Notes: a model not told the origin generated them from the sequence alone. A stretch of DNA of 37,564 nucleotides from Brenneria alni (GCF_003666245.1 NZ_MJLZ01000042.1:1-37564); one strand, 5' to 3'; shown: positions 18,597-29,277, counted from the first letter of the stretch. Made by a program: numbers and translations.

Positions 18597-20027
18597 ATGC
18601 TCACCAAAAAAATCTTACTGGCCACCAGCGGCATATTTTTGTGCGTGTCGGCCAGTCAGGCTGCTGGCTTAATTGCCCCAGATAACACGCTTCGGAACGA
18701 TCTTGCATGGCTTTCTGATCGTGGTGTGATTAATGTCAGTCTCTCTACCTGGCCGTTGAGTCAGGAAGAAATAGAATCTGTCCTTTCACAGGCAAAACCT
18801 GTCACCAACACTGAAAAAAATGTAATTAGCCGGGTTGAACAGCGTATCAGCAATCTGAAAGCCAATATTCGTATCACTGGCTATACGTCTACCGATAAAC
18901 CTGGACTACCGCAAGGCTTCGGCAACACCCATGCCAGCGATCATGCGCTTTCTGTTGGTGCTGGCGCCAGCGATGAGTTCTGGGATGTAAACCTTAAAGG
19001 AACGGTTGAAGGTAACCAGCGTATTGACGATCAATCCCGCTGGAATATGGATGGCTCCTACGGCGCCGTTAAAATCTTCAACCAATGGCTCTCATTCGGC
19101 AAAGTCTCCCAATGGTGGGGGCCAGGCTATGACGGCAGTTTGATCCGTTCTGATGCAACCCGCCCGGTAACCGGTTTTATGTTACAGCGTGCCGATCAGT
19201 CCCCTTTTGAAACCCCGTGGCTTTCGTGGATTGGCCGCTGGCAATATCAGATTTCCGCCGGTCAGCTCGAACAATATTACGCTGTACCTGAAACCAAGCT
19301 CATCGGTGGGCGTCTGACGTTAATGCCGACCAACTTCATTGAACTGGGCGCGTCACGCGTTATGATGTGGGGAGGCGAAGGACGTCCTCAGTCATGGGGA
19401 TCATTCTGGGATGGCGTGGCAGGGAAAGATAACACCGGGACGGAAAACGAACCCGGCAATCAGTTAGCTGGCTTTGATTTTAAACTGAAATTACAGCCAT
19501 TAACGGGTCTGCCTGTCAGCCTGTACGGTCAGTTGGTCGGTGAAGATGAATCCGGTATGCTGCCGTCTAAGAATACTTACCTTCTCGGCCTGGAAGGTCA
19601 TCCGGAATGGGGTACATCCACCATCAATTGGTATATTGAAGGTGCAAACACTCGCTCTAATGATTCCGCAACGGGCACGATTTACACCCATCACATCTAT
19701 AAAGATGGCTATTATCAGCAGGGTTATCCATTAGGTCATGCCATGGGTGGAGATGGGCGTATGCTATCCGGGAAAGTGGAGTTGGCGCTGGATGACGGGC
19801 AACGCTGGAGCACCCGCGTAACCTACGCCAAGGTCAACCCACGCGATCAAAGCATTAATAAAGCTTTCCCGCGCTCTGATACGCTGAAGGGAATCGAATT
19901 AGGCTGGGGTTATGACTTCGAGTCAAAAGTAAAATTTGATACCAGTGTGTGGTACACCGATAGCGACAACAGCACCAGCGACGACTTTGGCGCCGGGCTG
20001 GGCGTGGAAATACCGATTAATCTTTAA
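18597..20027 (+). CDS. Capsule assembly Wzi family outer-membrane protein
   Basis: This 476-residue protein has a signal peptide (MLTKKILLATSGIFLCVSAS, cleaved near QAAG). Amphipathic beta-strand segments with aromatic ends follow, as expected for an outer-membrane beta-barrel. The order of WWGPGYDGSLIRSD, WLSWIGRWQYQISAGQLEQY and LIGGRLTLMP matches the Capsule_assemb_Wzi family. Wzi helps attach capsule polysaccharide to the cell surface, but no capsule genes are nearby, so it may act on another exopolysaccharide. I favour ATG 18597 because AAGGAA lies upstream; ATG 18579 has no such site. It ends at a bidirectional terminator shared with pgi. Confidence 0.85.
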   Translation: MLTKKILLATSGIFLCVSASQAAGLIAPDNTLRNDLAWLSDRGVINVSLSTWPLSQEEIESVLSQAKPVTNTEKNVISRVEQRISNLKANIRITGYTSTDKPGLPQGFGNTHASDHALSVGAGASDEFWDVNLKGTVEGNQRIDDQSRWNMDGSYGAVKIFNQWLSFGKVSQWWGPGYDGSLIRSDATRPVTGFMLQRADQSPFETPWLSWIGRWQYQISAGQLEQYYAVPETKLIGGRLTLMPTNFIELGASRVMMWGGEGRPQSWGSFWDGVAGKDNTGTENEPGNQLAGFDFKLKLQPLTGLPVSLYGQLVGEDESGMLPSKNTYLLGLEGHPEWGTSTINWYIEGANTRSNDSATGTIYTHHIYKDGYYQQGYPLGHAMGGDGRMLSGKVELALDDGQRWSTRVTYAKVNPRDQSINKAFPRSDTLKGIELGWGYDFESKVKFDTSVWYTDSDNSTSDDFGAGLGVEIPINL

Positions 20028-20050
20028 CTGCCACTTGACAGACCAATAGG

Positions 20051-20077
20051 CAAAAGGCGGGAATTTCCCGCCTTTTT
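20051..20077. terminator. Bidirectional terminator between the Wzi-like gene and pgi
   Basis: GGCGGGAA and TTCCCGCC form a perfect stem flanked by an A run on the left and a T run on the right. It can therefore terminate both convergent transcripts. Confidence 0.9.
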
Positions 20078-20090
20078 CATGATTGCCGGC

Positions 20091-21800
<1,710 letters not shown>

Positions 21801-21854
21801 TTACCGATTGAGATGCCTTTTCTTGATAAATGCACATCCGGCCATGTTTGTTTA

Positions 21855-21883
21855 TTGACAGTCGCAGGATAACCCGCTATTTC
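21855..21883 (+). promoter_or_regulatory. Probable lysC promoter
   Basis: A perfect TTGACA (21855-21860) is followed after 17 bases by TATTTC (21878-21883), a weak -10. It lies about 30 bases before the riboswitch aptamer. A GC-rich hairpin, CTTGCGC with GCGCAAG (21894-21914), comes between. Confidence 0.5.
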
Positions 21884-21914
21884 TAGCAACCTACTTGCGC
21901 GCTTAGTGCGCAAG

Positions 21915-22099
21915 CCAGAAGAGGAGCATCGCCCAGGTAAGGTATCAGAGGAGCCGTAGTCCGTTGATGATACCCGAGGGGGAGCGGTGCCGAGATGCGG
22001 TGAAATACGGAGTTCACTGCATCGACCGCAGGGGCTGAATCCCCTGGGTTGTCACCCGGTTCGCCCTGAAAGGCGTTCAGCAAGGTGGAGCGCTTCTGG
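21915..22099 (+). ncRNA. Lysine riboswitch (L-box) controlling lysC
   Basis: The leader matches the E. coli lysC lysine riboswitch block by block. P1 is formed by CCAGAAG (21915-21921) and CTTCTGG (22093-22099). Core segments GAGGAGC, GGAGCCGTAGTCC, CCCGAGGGGGAGC, GGGGCTGAATCCCCTGGG and GTCACC are in the expected order. Downstream, CTCTTCCCTTGTGCCAAGG resembles the E. coli expression platform, which hides the lysC ribosome site when lysine binds. The leader runs to 22224 and includes a C7 run at 22201-22207. Confidence 0.93.
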
Positions 22100-22224
22100 G
22101 TGTGCCGTAGTTTTGCTTTCTACGCCAGCTCCCTGCTTACCGCTCTTCCCTTGTGCCAAGGCTGATTAATGGATCGCTGTTGTTAACATGAGAACAATAG
22201 CCCCCCCTGCACGAGGTTTTTGAA

Positions 22225-23589
22225 ATGTCCGTAACTGAAACGCATTCTATCGTTATCGCCAAATTTGGCGGCACCAGCGTGGCTGATTTCGACGCTATGA
22301 ATCACAGCGCCGATGTTGTCTTATCCAATCCTGATGTCCGGGTCGTGGTATTGTCGGCCTCTGCCGGCATCACAAATCTACTGGTCGCTCTGGCAGAGGG
22401 ACAAAATCAGGAACAGCGCACTCAGCTTCTGGCCAAGATTCGTCAAATCCAATATGCCATCATCGACCGTCTGGCAAAACCGACGGTGATCCGCGACGAA
22501 ATCGACCGTATGTTTGAGAACGTCACCACCTTGTCTGAAGCCGCTGCGCTGGCAACCTCAAGCGCATTGACGGATGAGTTGGTCAGTCATGGCGAGTTGA
22601 TGTCCACGCTGCTGTTTGTTGAGATTCTGCGCCAACGAGACGTCACTGCTGAATGGTTTGATGTTCGTAAAATTATGCGTACCGATGATCACTTTGGTCG
22701 TGCAGAACCCGATTGCCATGCATTAGGCGAATTGACTCGCAGCCAGTTACAACCCCGGCTTGAGAAAGGATTAATCATTACACAGGGTTTTATCGGCAGA
22801 GAAGCCAAAGGGCGCACCACAACCTTAGGACGTGGCGGCAGCGATTACACCGCCGCGTTGTTGGGTGAGGCGTTGCACGCCAGCCGCATTGATATCTGGA
22901 CCGACGTGCCCGGTATCTATACCACCGATCCACGCGTGGTAGCGGCGGCCAAACGCATCGACCAGATTATGTTTGAAGAAGCCGCTGAGATGGCGACATT
23001 CGGCGCGAAAGTGCTGCATCCGGCCACATTATTGCCCGCCGTGCGCAGTGACATTCCGGTATTCGTGGGCTCCAGCAAAGATCCCGCCGCAGGGGGTACG
23101 CTGGTTTGCAATAAAACGGAAAACCCGCCGTTATTCCGCGCACTGGCGCTGCGCCGCAGGCAAACCCTGCTCACGTTGCACAGCCTCAATATGCTACATG
23201 CACGCGGCTTTCTGGCCGAGGTATTCAGCATTCTCGCCCGCCATAACATCTCTGTTGATTTGATCACCACCTCGGAAGTGAATGTAGCGCTGACGTTGGA
23301 TACCACGGGTTCCACCTCAATCGGCGACAGCCTGCTGTCCAGTGCTTTGCTGACCGAGCTGTCTTCACTGTGTCGGGTGGAAGTAGAAGAAAATCTATCT
23401 TTGGTGGCGCTAATCGGAAACAAACTCTCTCAGGCCTGCGGCGTTGGCAAAGAAGTTTTTGGCGTGCTGGAACCGTTTAATATCCGATTGATTTGCTACG
23501 GCGCCAGCAGCAATAACCTGTGTTTTCTGGTACCCGGCAATGACGCCGAGCAAGTGGTGCAAACGTTGCATCACAGCCTGTTTGAATAA
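22225..23589 (+). CDS. lysC: Lysine-sensitive aspartokinase III
   Basis: LysC phosphorylates aspartate, the first step to lysine, threonine, methionine and diaminopimelate. The kinase signature KFGGTSVADF is near the N-terminus. TTLGRGGSDYTAALL and the C-terminal ACT-domain region (from about residue 310) match E. coli LysC (449 residues; here 454). It is feedback-inhibited by lysine in the family, and repressed here through the upstream riboswitch. ACGAGG precedes ATG 22225. Confidence 0.97.
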   Translation: MSVTETHSIVIAKFGGTSVADFDAMNHSADVVLSNPDVRVVVLSASAGITNLLVALAEGQNQEQRTQLLAKIRQIQYAIIDRLAKPTVIRDEIDRMFENVTTLSEAAALATSSALTDELVSHGELMSTLLFVEILRQRDVTAEWFDVRKIMRTDDHFGRAEPDCHALGELTRSQLQPRLEKGLIITQGFIGREAKGRTTTLGRGGSDYTAALLGEALHASRIDIWTDVPGIYTTDPRVVAAAKRIDQIMFEEAAEMATFGAKVLHPATLLPAVRSDIPVFVGSSKDPAAGGTLVCNKTENPPLFRALALRRRQTLLTLHSLNMLHARGFLAEVFSILARHNISVDLITTSEVNVALTLDTTGSTSIGDSLLSSALLTELSSLCRVEVEENLSLVALIGNKLSQACGVGKEVFGVLEPFNIRLICYGASSNNLCFLVPGNDAEQVVQTLHHSLFE

Positions 23590-23613
23590 TGCGTCGTATT
23601 TGCTGAATAACGT

Positions 23614-23635
23614 GTGGGAGAGAACGCCCTCCCAC
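23614..23635. terminator. Hairpin between convergent lysC and yjbB
   Basis: GTGGGAG (23614-23620) pairs with CTCCCAC (23629-23635) just before the yjbB stop codon. There is no T run, so it is a weak terminator candidate. Confidence 0.45.
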
Positions 23636-23637
23636 GC

Positions 23638-25284
23638 TCACAGCGTCAACGATGACTCTTCCCGTTCTTCTTCGCCATCCTGCTGTATGGCCAATACATT
23701 GTAGGCCGCCGAACAAAACAGTGAATTCAGTCTTTTCATATCGCCCAACAACCCCAAATGCAAGGAGCTGGTCTCCAGGCTCTGCACATTCTGCTGATGT
23801 AACCGTTCAACGTGAGCATGTGCGTAACGTCGGTTCAGAATACGAAAACGGTGTTTGGCACGGCGTAAACGTTTAGCACTGGTGATATCTTCTGAAAGAA
23901 ATACCGACAGGCCAAGACGTAAATTTGACAGCAGTTGATCGTGTAAATGATTTAACTCCGTCAGTCCCTGAGCAGAAAACGCACGGTGTACGGTCGACGA
24001 GGTATTGGCCACATCATCTGCCATGCGTTCAATAATATCCCCCGCTTGTTCCAGGTTCAGTGCAACCTCGATCACTTCCGCCCAGCGCTGTGAGTCGCGC
24101 TCGTCGAGACTGTCTTTCTGTATTTGCGCCAGATAAAGTTTAATCGCAGTGTAGAGCACATCAACATCATCATCGAGCCGTCGGATCTCCCGCCGCTGCA
24201 TATAATCGCCTTGCATTACCTCACGGTACAATCGCAGCATCTGTTCCACCACATCCCCAATCCGCAAGGTTTCCCGTGCGGCATTAACCAACGCCAATGC
24301 TGGCGTATCCAGGGCGCTGGTATCCAGATGCCGTGGCTTCATCTGCATGTCCACCTCTGGCGTGTCTGCAATCATCGCGCAGGACAAACGCGCAACAACA
24401 CCGGCAAACGGAATCAGCAACAGGCAACGAATCAGGTTGTAAAAAAGGTGAAAATAAATGACCAGCTCTTCCGGGCTTAACGGCAGCCGGGCCAGCCAGC
24501 GGGAAAGCACCTCTACCATTGGCAAAACGACCAGACAACCCATCAGTTTAAATAACATGCTCCCCAGAGCTACTCGCCGGCCAGCGGCATTCTGTGCGCT
24601 GGTGCTGATTATCGTCAGCAGCCCACTTCCCAGATTAGCGCCAATGACCAGGCACATCGCCACTTCCAGCGAAATAACTCCGCTTGCCGTCAGAGTTGCG
24701 GTCAACAGTACCGCCGCCAGGCTGGAATAACTTACAACCGCAAACAAAGCGCCGATCAATGCATCAAGCATGATATCGCCAGTCAGCGAGGAGAACAGGA
24801 CTTTAACACCGGCGGTTTGAGTGATGGGGGTTGCTGCCGCCACTATCATTTCCAGCGCCAACAGGATCAGTCCAAGTCCGATAGCAACCCGGCCAATCTG
24901 ACCGATACGCGTCTGTTTACGGCTGAGGAAAAAGATCACCCCCAGAAAAATCAATAAAGGGGACAACCAGGAGAAATCAAACGTCAGTATCCGCACCATC
25001 AACGCGGTGCCTACATCTGCGCCAAGAATAATCACCAGCGCCGGGGCCAGCGCCACCAGCCTCTGCGAAACAAAGGATGTCGTCAGCAATGCCGTGGCAT
25101 TACTGCTCTGAACCAACGCCGTGACACCAATCCCTGCCATAAAAGCCCATGGTTTCTTTTCAATGCTTTCGCTAAGAACCCGCCGTAAACTGGCGCCATA
25201 GACCCTCATGATGCCGGTGCGAACAATATGAGTTCCCCACACCAGCAACGCAATCGCAGAAAGTAAATGCAGCAGTGTCAACAC
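23638..25284 (-). CDS. yjbB: Na+/phosphate cotransporter family protein YjbB
   Basis: YjbB is an inner-membrane protein of the Na/Pi cotransporter family implicated in phosphate export. It has two inverted transport repeats, with QSSNATALLTTSFV near residue 60 and SYSSLAAVLLTATLTASG near 190, plus GANLGSGLLT. A PhoU-like helical domain occupies the last ~200 residues, ending in RHRFRILNRRY-like and SSLHLGLLGDMKRLNS segments shared with E. coli (543 residues; here 548). The start is GTG 25284. Confidence 0.94.
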   Translation of the reverse strand: MLTLLHLLSAIALLVWGTHIVRTGIMRVYGASLRRVLSESIEKKPWAFMAGIGVTALVQSSNATALLTTSFVSQRLVALAPALVIILGADVGTALMVRILTFDFSWLSPLLIFLGVIFFLSRKQTRIGQIGRVAIGLGLILLALEMIVAAATPITQTAGVKVLFSSLTGDIMLDALIGALFAVVSYSSLAAVLLTATLTASGVISLEVAMCLVIGANLGSGLLTIISTSAQNAAGRRVALGSMLFKLMGCLVVLPMVEVLSRWLARLPLSPEELVIYFHLFYNLIRCLLLIPFAGVVARLSCAMIADTPEVDMQMKPRHLDTSALDTPALALVNAARETLRIGDVVEQMLRLYREVMQGDYMQRREIRRLDDDVDVLYTAIKLYLAQIQKDSLDERDSQRWAEVIEVALNLEQAGDIIERMADDVANTSSTVHRAFSAQGLTELNHLHDQLLSNLRLGLSVFLSEDITSAKRLRRAKHRFRILNRRYAHAHVERLHQQNVQSLETSSLHLGLLGDMKRLNSLFCSAAYNVLAIQQDGEEEREESSLTL

Positions 25285-25487
25285 GAAGTTAATTCCCCTG
25301 AAATGAACGTGAAATTGACTATTCAGTAGTTATTATATTAACAAAGGTTCCATGCTTTCACAGAAAAGCACGTTCTATTACAGATGATGCTGAAAGACGG
25401 CAACTGAGCGACAAATTCGTCGGAAAGCCTGCGGTGAGAGACAGGAGGTTCTCATTAATCCCAGAACTCATTGACTGGCCGGAAGCA

Positions 25488-25545
25488 GATTTGAACGCGG
25501 CTTGCAGCGGTTCCGAAGGGGTGATTACCACGGAAGGGCAGGATA
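25488..25545. repeat. Second copy of the dispersed intergenic element
   Basis: This segment resembles 11843-11890: GATTT, a GGCTTGCAGCGG core, CCGAAGGGG, and an ending GGGCAGGATA. The copies differ at several positions and by an insertion of about ten bases. It lies in the gene-free 25285-25790 region. Confidence 0.45.
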
Positions 25546-25596
25546 ATTCAGGGAAGCCGCCACAGTTGCAACGTGAAAGATGACGGGCCTAAACCA

Positions 25597-25776
25597 ACAG
25601 GCCGGAGATAACCTGGCCTGTGAGGTTGCTGACAAAGTCGCTTGTAAGCCTGAGATACACGGGCCTACCGTACCGAGGGGCACTCCGGCGGCTTACGCCG
25701 CTATGACCCCTCAGTACGCTCTCCCTAATAAGGAACTTTGTCAATGGTCTGACAGGCCGGAGATAACCCGGCCTGT
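25597..25776. repeat. Cluster of hairpins with flanking direct repeats
   Basis: A 25-base hairpin motif (ACAGGCC ... GGCCTGT) occurs at 25597-25621 and again at 25752-25776 with one difference. Between them, GACAAAGT (25631-25638) and ACTTTGTC (25735-25742) form an inverted repeat. They enclose an 11-bp stem (25670-25680 with 25707-25717) that has an inner CGGCGG/CCGC stem. The second hairpin is followed by TTT on the plus strand and lies 14 bases after the receptor stop. It may serve as its terminator. Confidence 0.7.
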
Positions 25777-25790
25777 TTAGCATAGTGATA

Positions 25791-27902
25791 TCAGAATGAG
25801 TAAGACACGCTGGCGACAACGCTGCGCTCTGCGCCGAAATAACAGAATTCCAACGAGTTACAGGCCGCGATATAGCTTTTATCCGTCAGGTTATTCACGT
25901 TCAACTGTGTACTGAGTCCTTTCAATCCCACCTTTGACAAATCGTACCCTACCGCCATATCCACCAGCGTATAGGAAGGCAGCGTATGCGTATTGGCGCG
26001 ATCGCTGGTAATACCGTTCACATAGCGCACGCCAACACCCATCGTCAAACCATCGAGCGGGCCACGGTTCACATCGTAGCTGGCCCAGGCGCTGGCCTGG
26101 TTACGTGGCGCGTACACCGCACGTTTTCCCTGTTCTTCCGTACTGCTTTTCTTATAGCGGATATCCGTGTAGGTATAGGCCGCCTGCAAACGCAGGTTTT
26201 CCGTTAAGTGGCTGACGGCTTCCAACTCCACCCCTTCTGATTCAATTTCGCCCACAGAGCGGTAGGGATCAGTAGGCTGAACTTTCGTCGCAACATTTTT
26301 CTGATTAATACGAAACACCGACATGCTGTACTGGCTCTGCGAACCTTCCGGCTGATATTTCAGCCCGGCTTCCCACTGTCGGCCTTTCATCGGCTCGAGC
26401 ACGTTTCCATCTTCGCCAACAAAACTGGTCGGCGTAAATGCAGTGGAATAGCTGACATAAGGGGCAAAGCCTGAGTCAAACAAATAGAGTAATGCCGCCC
26501 GGGAGCTAAAGTTATCCTTATCCAGTTCGCTACGAGTACCTGTGCTCTTATCAATACTGGTCACTTTCACCTGATCTTGGCGACCACCTAGCGTGAAACG
26601 CCAGCGCTCCCAGCTCATTTGATCCTGCAAATAGATCCCCGTCTGTTGCAGCTTATGTTTCTCACGGGTTGCAGGATACATCGCTGTCGGCAGCGCGCCA
26701 TAGACCGGGTTAAATGCATCAATGGCAGGAAACGCCCCGGAAGGCCATTCCACATCATTGTGACGTTGCTGATAGTCCACCCCCACCAGCACACGATGGT
26801 TCACCGCGCCGGTATCAAAACTACCGTCGAGTTGGTCATCCAGTGTGATCGCCGACAGTTTTTCCCGCGAACCGGAATAGTATCGGGTAAGCGTGTCGCC
26901 CGTGTTCCAGCCATAGGCATATACCTGATCCAACCTGACCTTGCTTTCCAGATAGCGCAGTTTTTGACGTACCGCCCAGCCATTATCAAAACCATGTTCG
27001 AAGTTGTATCCCACCATGTTTTGCTTACGGTCGTATTTTTCGTAATTCTTCTCGCCTTCATAGAAGGTATTGGAGATTTTCCCACCGTTATGCGCCACAA
27101 CAGTACCTTCATATGGTAATCCCGAATGACTGCCGCCTTCTGGATCGCGGTGCAGATAGGCCATCAGTTCCAGCCGGGTTTTATCGGAAATACGCCATGT
27201 CAGGCTGGGGGCAATCGCATAACGCTCTTCTTCCATCGGCCGGAACTGCGTATCCGCTTTGCGAGCCATGCCGCTGAGGCGGAACGCCAGACGATCGTCA
27301 TCATCCAGCGGGCCGGTTACGTCAAATGCCGCGCCGCGCTGTGCGTTATTGCCTGCGAACAATTTGATCTGTCCGCTGCGTTCAAAGGAGGGTTGCCGAG
27401 AGTTCAGCGCCACAATCCCGCCCGGAGAGGCTCGTCCATACAGTACTGAAGCGGGGCCTCTTACCACTTCAATGCTGTCCAGAAACCAGGGATCAATAAC
27501 CAGTGAACTGTGGGAGTTAGTGTCTCCCATCATTTTCAAGCCATCGAGATAAACATTATCCAGACTACCGTCAGAAAAGCCGCGCAGAACCATATAATCA
27601 AAGCGGTTAGAGGCACCGATTTGATTGCTGAACACGCCCGGCGTATAGCTCACGGCCTGCCGTACGCTGGTCGCCCCCTGCTCTTGAATCTGCTCACGCG
27701 TGACAACAGAGACGGCCTGCGGAGTTTCAATATCTGGCGTAGCCAGCTTGGTCGCTCCGCTTTGCTTTTGCGAGGTGACAACCAGCGTATCTCCCTGAGT
27801 GGAAGAGCGGGAAGACGTTGATTCCTCCTGCGCCAGCGCCGATACGCTAAAGCCGCCAGCGATAGACCCTATCAGTAGTGCCAACCGCGTTTTTCTGAAC
27901 AT
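25791..27902 (-). CDS. TonB-dependent hydroxamate siderophore receptor (FoxA/FhuA-like)
   Basis: This outer-membrane receptor imports a ferric siderophore using TonB energy. The signal peptide is MFRKTRLALLIGSIAGGFSV, cleaved after ALA. A TonB box (DTLVVT) and a plug domain with SVVTREQIQEQGATSVRQAV and EVVRGPASVLYG follow. A 22-strand barrel ends in the C-terminal aromatic YSF. Segments such as EERYAIAPSL and the CNSLEFCYFGAERSV end resemble Yersinia FoxA, a ferrioxamine receptor. FhuA-like specificity is possible. I chose ATG 27902 because GGAG lies five bases upstream; the frame extends to GTG 27914. The AraC-type regulator lies just upstream, with candidate Fur and activator sites between. 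Confidence 0.93.
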   Translation of the reverse strand: MFRKTRLALLIGSIAGGFSVSALAQEESTSSRSSTQGDTLVVTSQKQSGATKLATPDIETPQAVSVVTREQIQEQGATSVRQAVSYTPGVFSNQIGASNRFDYMVLRGFSDGSLDNVYLDGLKMMGDTNSHSSLVIDPWFLDSIEVVRGPASVLYGRASPGGIVALNSRQPSFERSGQIKLFAGNNAQRGAAFDVTGPLDDDDRLAFRLSGMARKADTQFRPMEEERYAIAPSLTWRISDKTRLELMAYLHRDPEGGSHSGLPYEGTVVAHNGGKISNTFYEGEKNYEKYDRKQNMVGYNFEHGFDNGWAVRQKLRYLESKVRLDQVYAYGWNTGDTLTRYYSGSREKLSAITLDDQLDGSFDTGAVNHRVLVGVDYQQRHNDVEWPSGAFPAIDAFNPVYGALPTAMYPATREKHKLQQTGIYLQDQMSWERWRFTLGGRQDQVKVTSIDKSTGTRSELDKDNFSSRAALLYLFDSGFAPYVSYSTAFTPTSFVGEDGNVLEPMKGRQWEAGLKYQPEGSQSQYSMSVFRINQKNVATKVQPTDPYRSVGEIESEGVELEAVSHLTENLRLQAAYTYTDIRYKKSSTEEQGKRAVYAPRNQASAWASYDVNRGPLDGLTMGVGVRYVNGITSDRANTHTLPSYTLVDMAVGYDLSKVGLKGLSTQLNVNNLTDKSYIAACNSLEFCYFGAERSVVASVSYSF

Positions 27903-27927
27903 GAAATTCTCCACAAGACCTTTTGTT

Positions 27928-27946
27928 GTAAATAAGAATTATTACC
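27928..27946 (-). promoter_or_regulatory. Candidate Fur box of the siderophore receptor
   Basis: On the minus strand GGTAATAATTCTTATTTAC matches 12 of 19 positions of the Fur consensus GATAATGATAATCATTATC. It sits 26 bases before the start codon. Iron repression is plausible for this gene type. Confidence 0.55.
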
Positions 27947-27966
27947 GTTTTTACCAACGCAGTAGC

Positions 27967-27997
27967 TATGCGCAATGACAACTTACGTATGCGCAAT
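27967..27997 (-). promoter_or_regulatory. Direct-repeat operator, probably for the adjacent AraC-type regulator
   Basis: TATGCGCAAT occurs at 27967-27976 and 27988-27997, exactly 21 bases apart, two helical turns. Both copies are followed by ACAA after a short gap. Tandem sites at this spacing next to a promoter are typical for AraC-family activators such as PchR and YbtA. Confidence 0.65.
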
Positions 27998-28073
27998 AAC
28001 AAAAGGGCTGTCTGGCGGGAACTATTTGGAAATTAAGCGAGAATAAAAGCAAGCATCATCGCTGAGTGGCATC

Positions 28074-29054
28074 TTAGGTATTGGCGCGCACCACACTTGG
28101 CGCAATCCCATAGCGCCTTCTGAACGCGGTGGCAAAATTCGTGGCATGTTGATAGCCCGACATCCAGGCTGCCTGTTGAACCGGGTAACCCTGTTCAAGA
28201 TAACGGCGGGCCAGTTCCAACCGGCAATCGCGCAGGTAGTCGAACACCGAATACCCATAGGTCTGGCGGAACTTGGTCCTCAGGCTGCTGGGGCTCATAG
28301 CGGCTGATTGCGCCAGTTCATGTAATGTATAGGCGTTCTCCGGTTGCCGTTGCAGCAACTGGCGAATGTTCTCCAGGCGGCACCGCTCACCCGGCGAGGG
28401 CAAGTAACCCTTTTCCTCCACCTGCAATTCGGCTGACAGGCCATAGCCCAAAAGTTGCAGCATGACCCCTTCCAGCATGAACTGGCGCGGTAGCCCGACA
28501 ACCGAGTTTTCCAGCGCGTGTTGCAAACCAGACAACAAATAACCGGGCAGTTGCCACACAAAAGCAGGGCTTTTTGCATTTTCCCATTCATGCAGTAGAG
28601 ACGCCATCATTGGCTGTGGCTGGAAACTGGCCGGGTTAATGCCCAGCGTCAATGTCTTAAGATGATGATCAGCCGGATGACTGGCATTCATCACCAGTTG
28701 TTCACCCAGCCTGGTGCGCAACGCCATCCCCGATCGCACAACAAATTCCCGGCCATTCAGTCGGACTGTCACACAACCATCCAGCACCACCAGCGTATAC
28801 ATTGGAGAACAGTGCAACGAGGTCGATTCATAGGGCTGTAAAACCTGTACGTTGGAGTTCGTCAGGTAGATGCCGGACGGCAATACCATCTCTTCAACGT
28901 TTCCCTGCACGACGATACGTTTTTCTTTATCGCGGTCGCGGCACGACGACAGTGCGGGAAAGTGATAGCTGATCCCGTAACGCTCGCCAAAATCAAAAAA
29001 ATCTTCTATTGAAAAATGGCGTTTTAACAGAGTGGGAGAATACGCGTTAACCAT
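28074..29054 (-). CDS. AraC-family transcriptional regulator of iron uptake (PchR-like)
   Basis: This 326-residue regulator has a C-terminal double helix-turn-helix AraC domain of about 100 residues (from LENIRQLLQ). The motifs LHELAQSAAMSPSSLRTKF and GYQHATNFATAFRRRYG mark the two helix-turn-helices. The N-terminal part resembles PchR-type regulators, which sense a ferric siderophore in the cytoplasm and activate the receptor gene. It lies directly upstream of the receptor in the same direction, and its own promoter has a Fur-like site. Confidence 0.88.
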   Translation of the reverse strand: MVNAYSPTLLKRHFSIEDFFDFGERYGISYHFPALSSCRDRDKEKRIVVQGNVEEMVLPSGIYLTNSNVQVLQPYESTSLHCSPMYTLVVLDGCVTVRLNGREFVVRSGMALRTRLGEQLVMNASHPADHHLKTLTLGINPASFQPQPMMASLLHEWENAKSPAFVWQLPGYLLSGLQHALENSVVGLPRQFMLEGVMLQLLGYGLSAELQVEEKGYLPSPGERCRLENIRQLLQRQPENAYTLHELAQSAAMSPSSLRTKFRQTYGYSVFDYLRDCRLELARRYLEQGYPVQQAAWMSGYQHATNFATAFRRRYGIAPSVVRANT

Positions 29055-29156
29055 GTTCAGGACTCAGAATCAGGCCAGCCGTTGCTGGGGGGAAAAATAC
29101 CAAAGCAAATTATTATCCGCCTCACCATATCATCAGCGCCAACAGGCATCAATAAT

Positions 29157-29177
29157 ATTGATAACCATTCTCATCAT
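29157..29177 (-). promoter_or_regulatory. Candidate Fur box upstream of the AraC-type regulator
   Basis: ATTGATAACCATTCTCATCAT contains GATAA-N-CATTCTCAT, a common form of enterobacterial Fur site. It lies about 100 bases before the regulator start. Bases 29055-29277 otherwise hold no gene. Confidence 0.6.
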
Positions 29178-29237
29178 GTTATTTCGTACAGTATGAAGCC
29201 AAAAGGAAGTAAGGCGTTTTGACGGATGGCCCCTTTC

Positions 29238-29262
29238 CAGCCGGGCCAAACCCGGCTGTTTT
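29238..29262 (+). terminator. Hairpin between metH and the AraC-type regulator
   Basis: CAGCCGGG (29238-29245) pairs with CCCGGCTG (29251-29258) and is followed by TTTT on the plus strand. The flanking genes run on the minus strand, where the U run is missing. It may still end metH transcripts, or block antisense transcription into metH. Confidence 0.5.
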
Positions 29263-29277
29263 CATCCTTATCTTGAT

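Noticed and set aside
21883-22169. Short frames on both strands before lysC
   Set aside because: They fall inside the lysine riboswitch, whose RNA structure explains the sequence.
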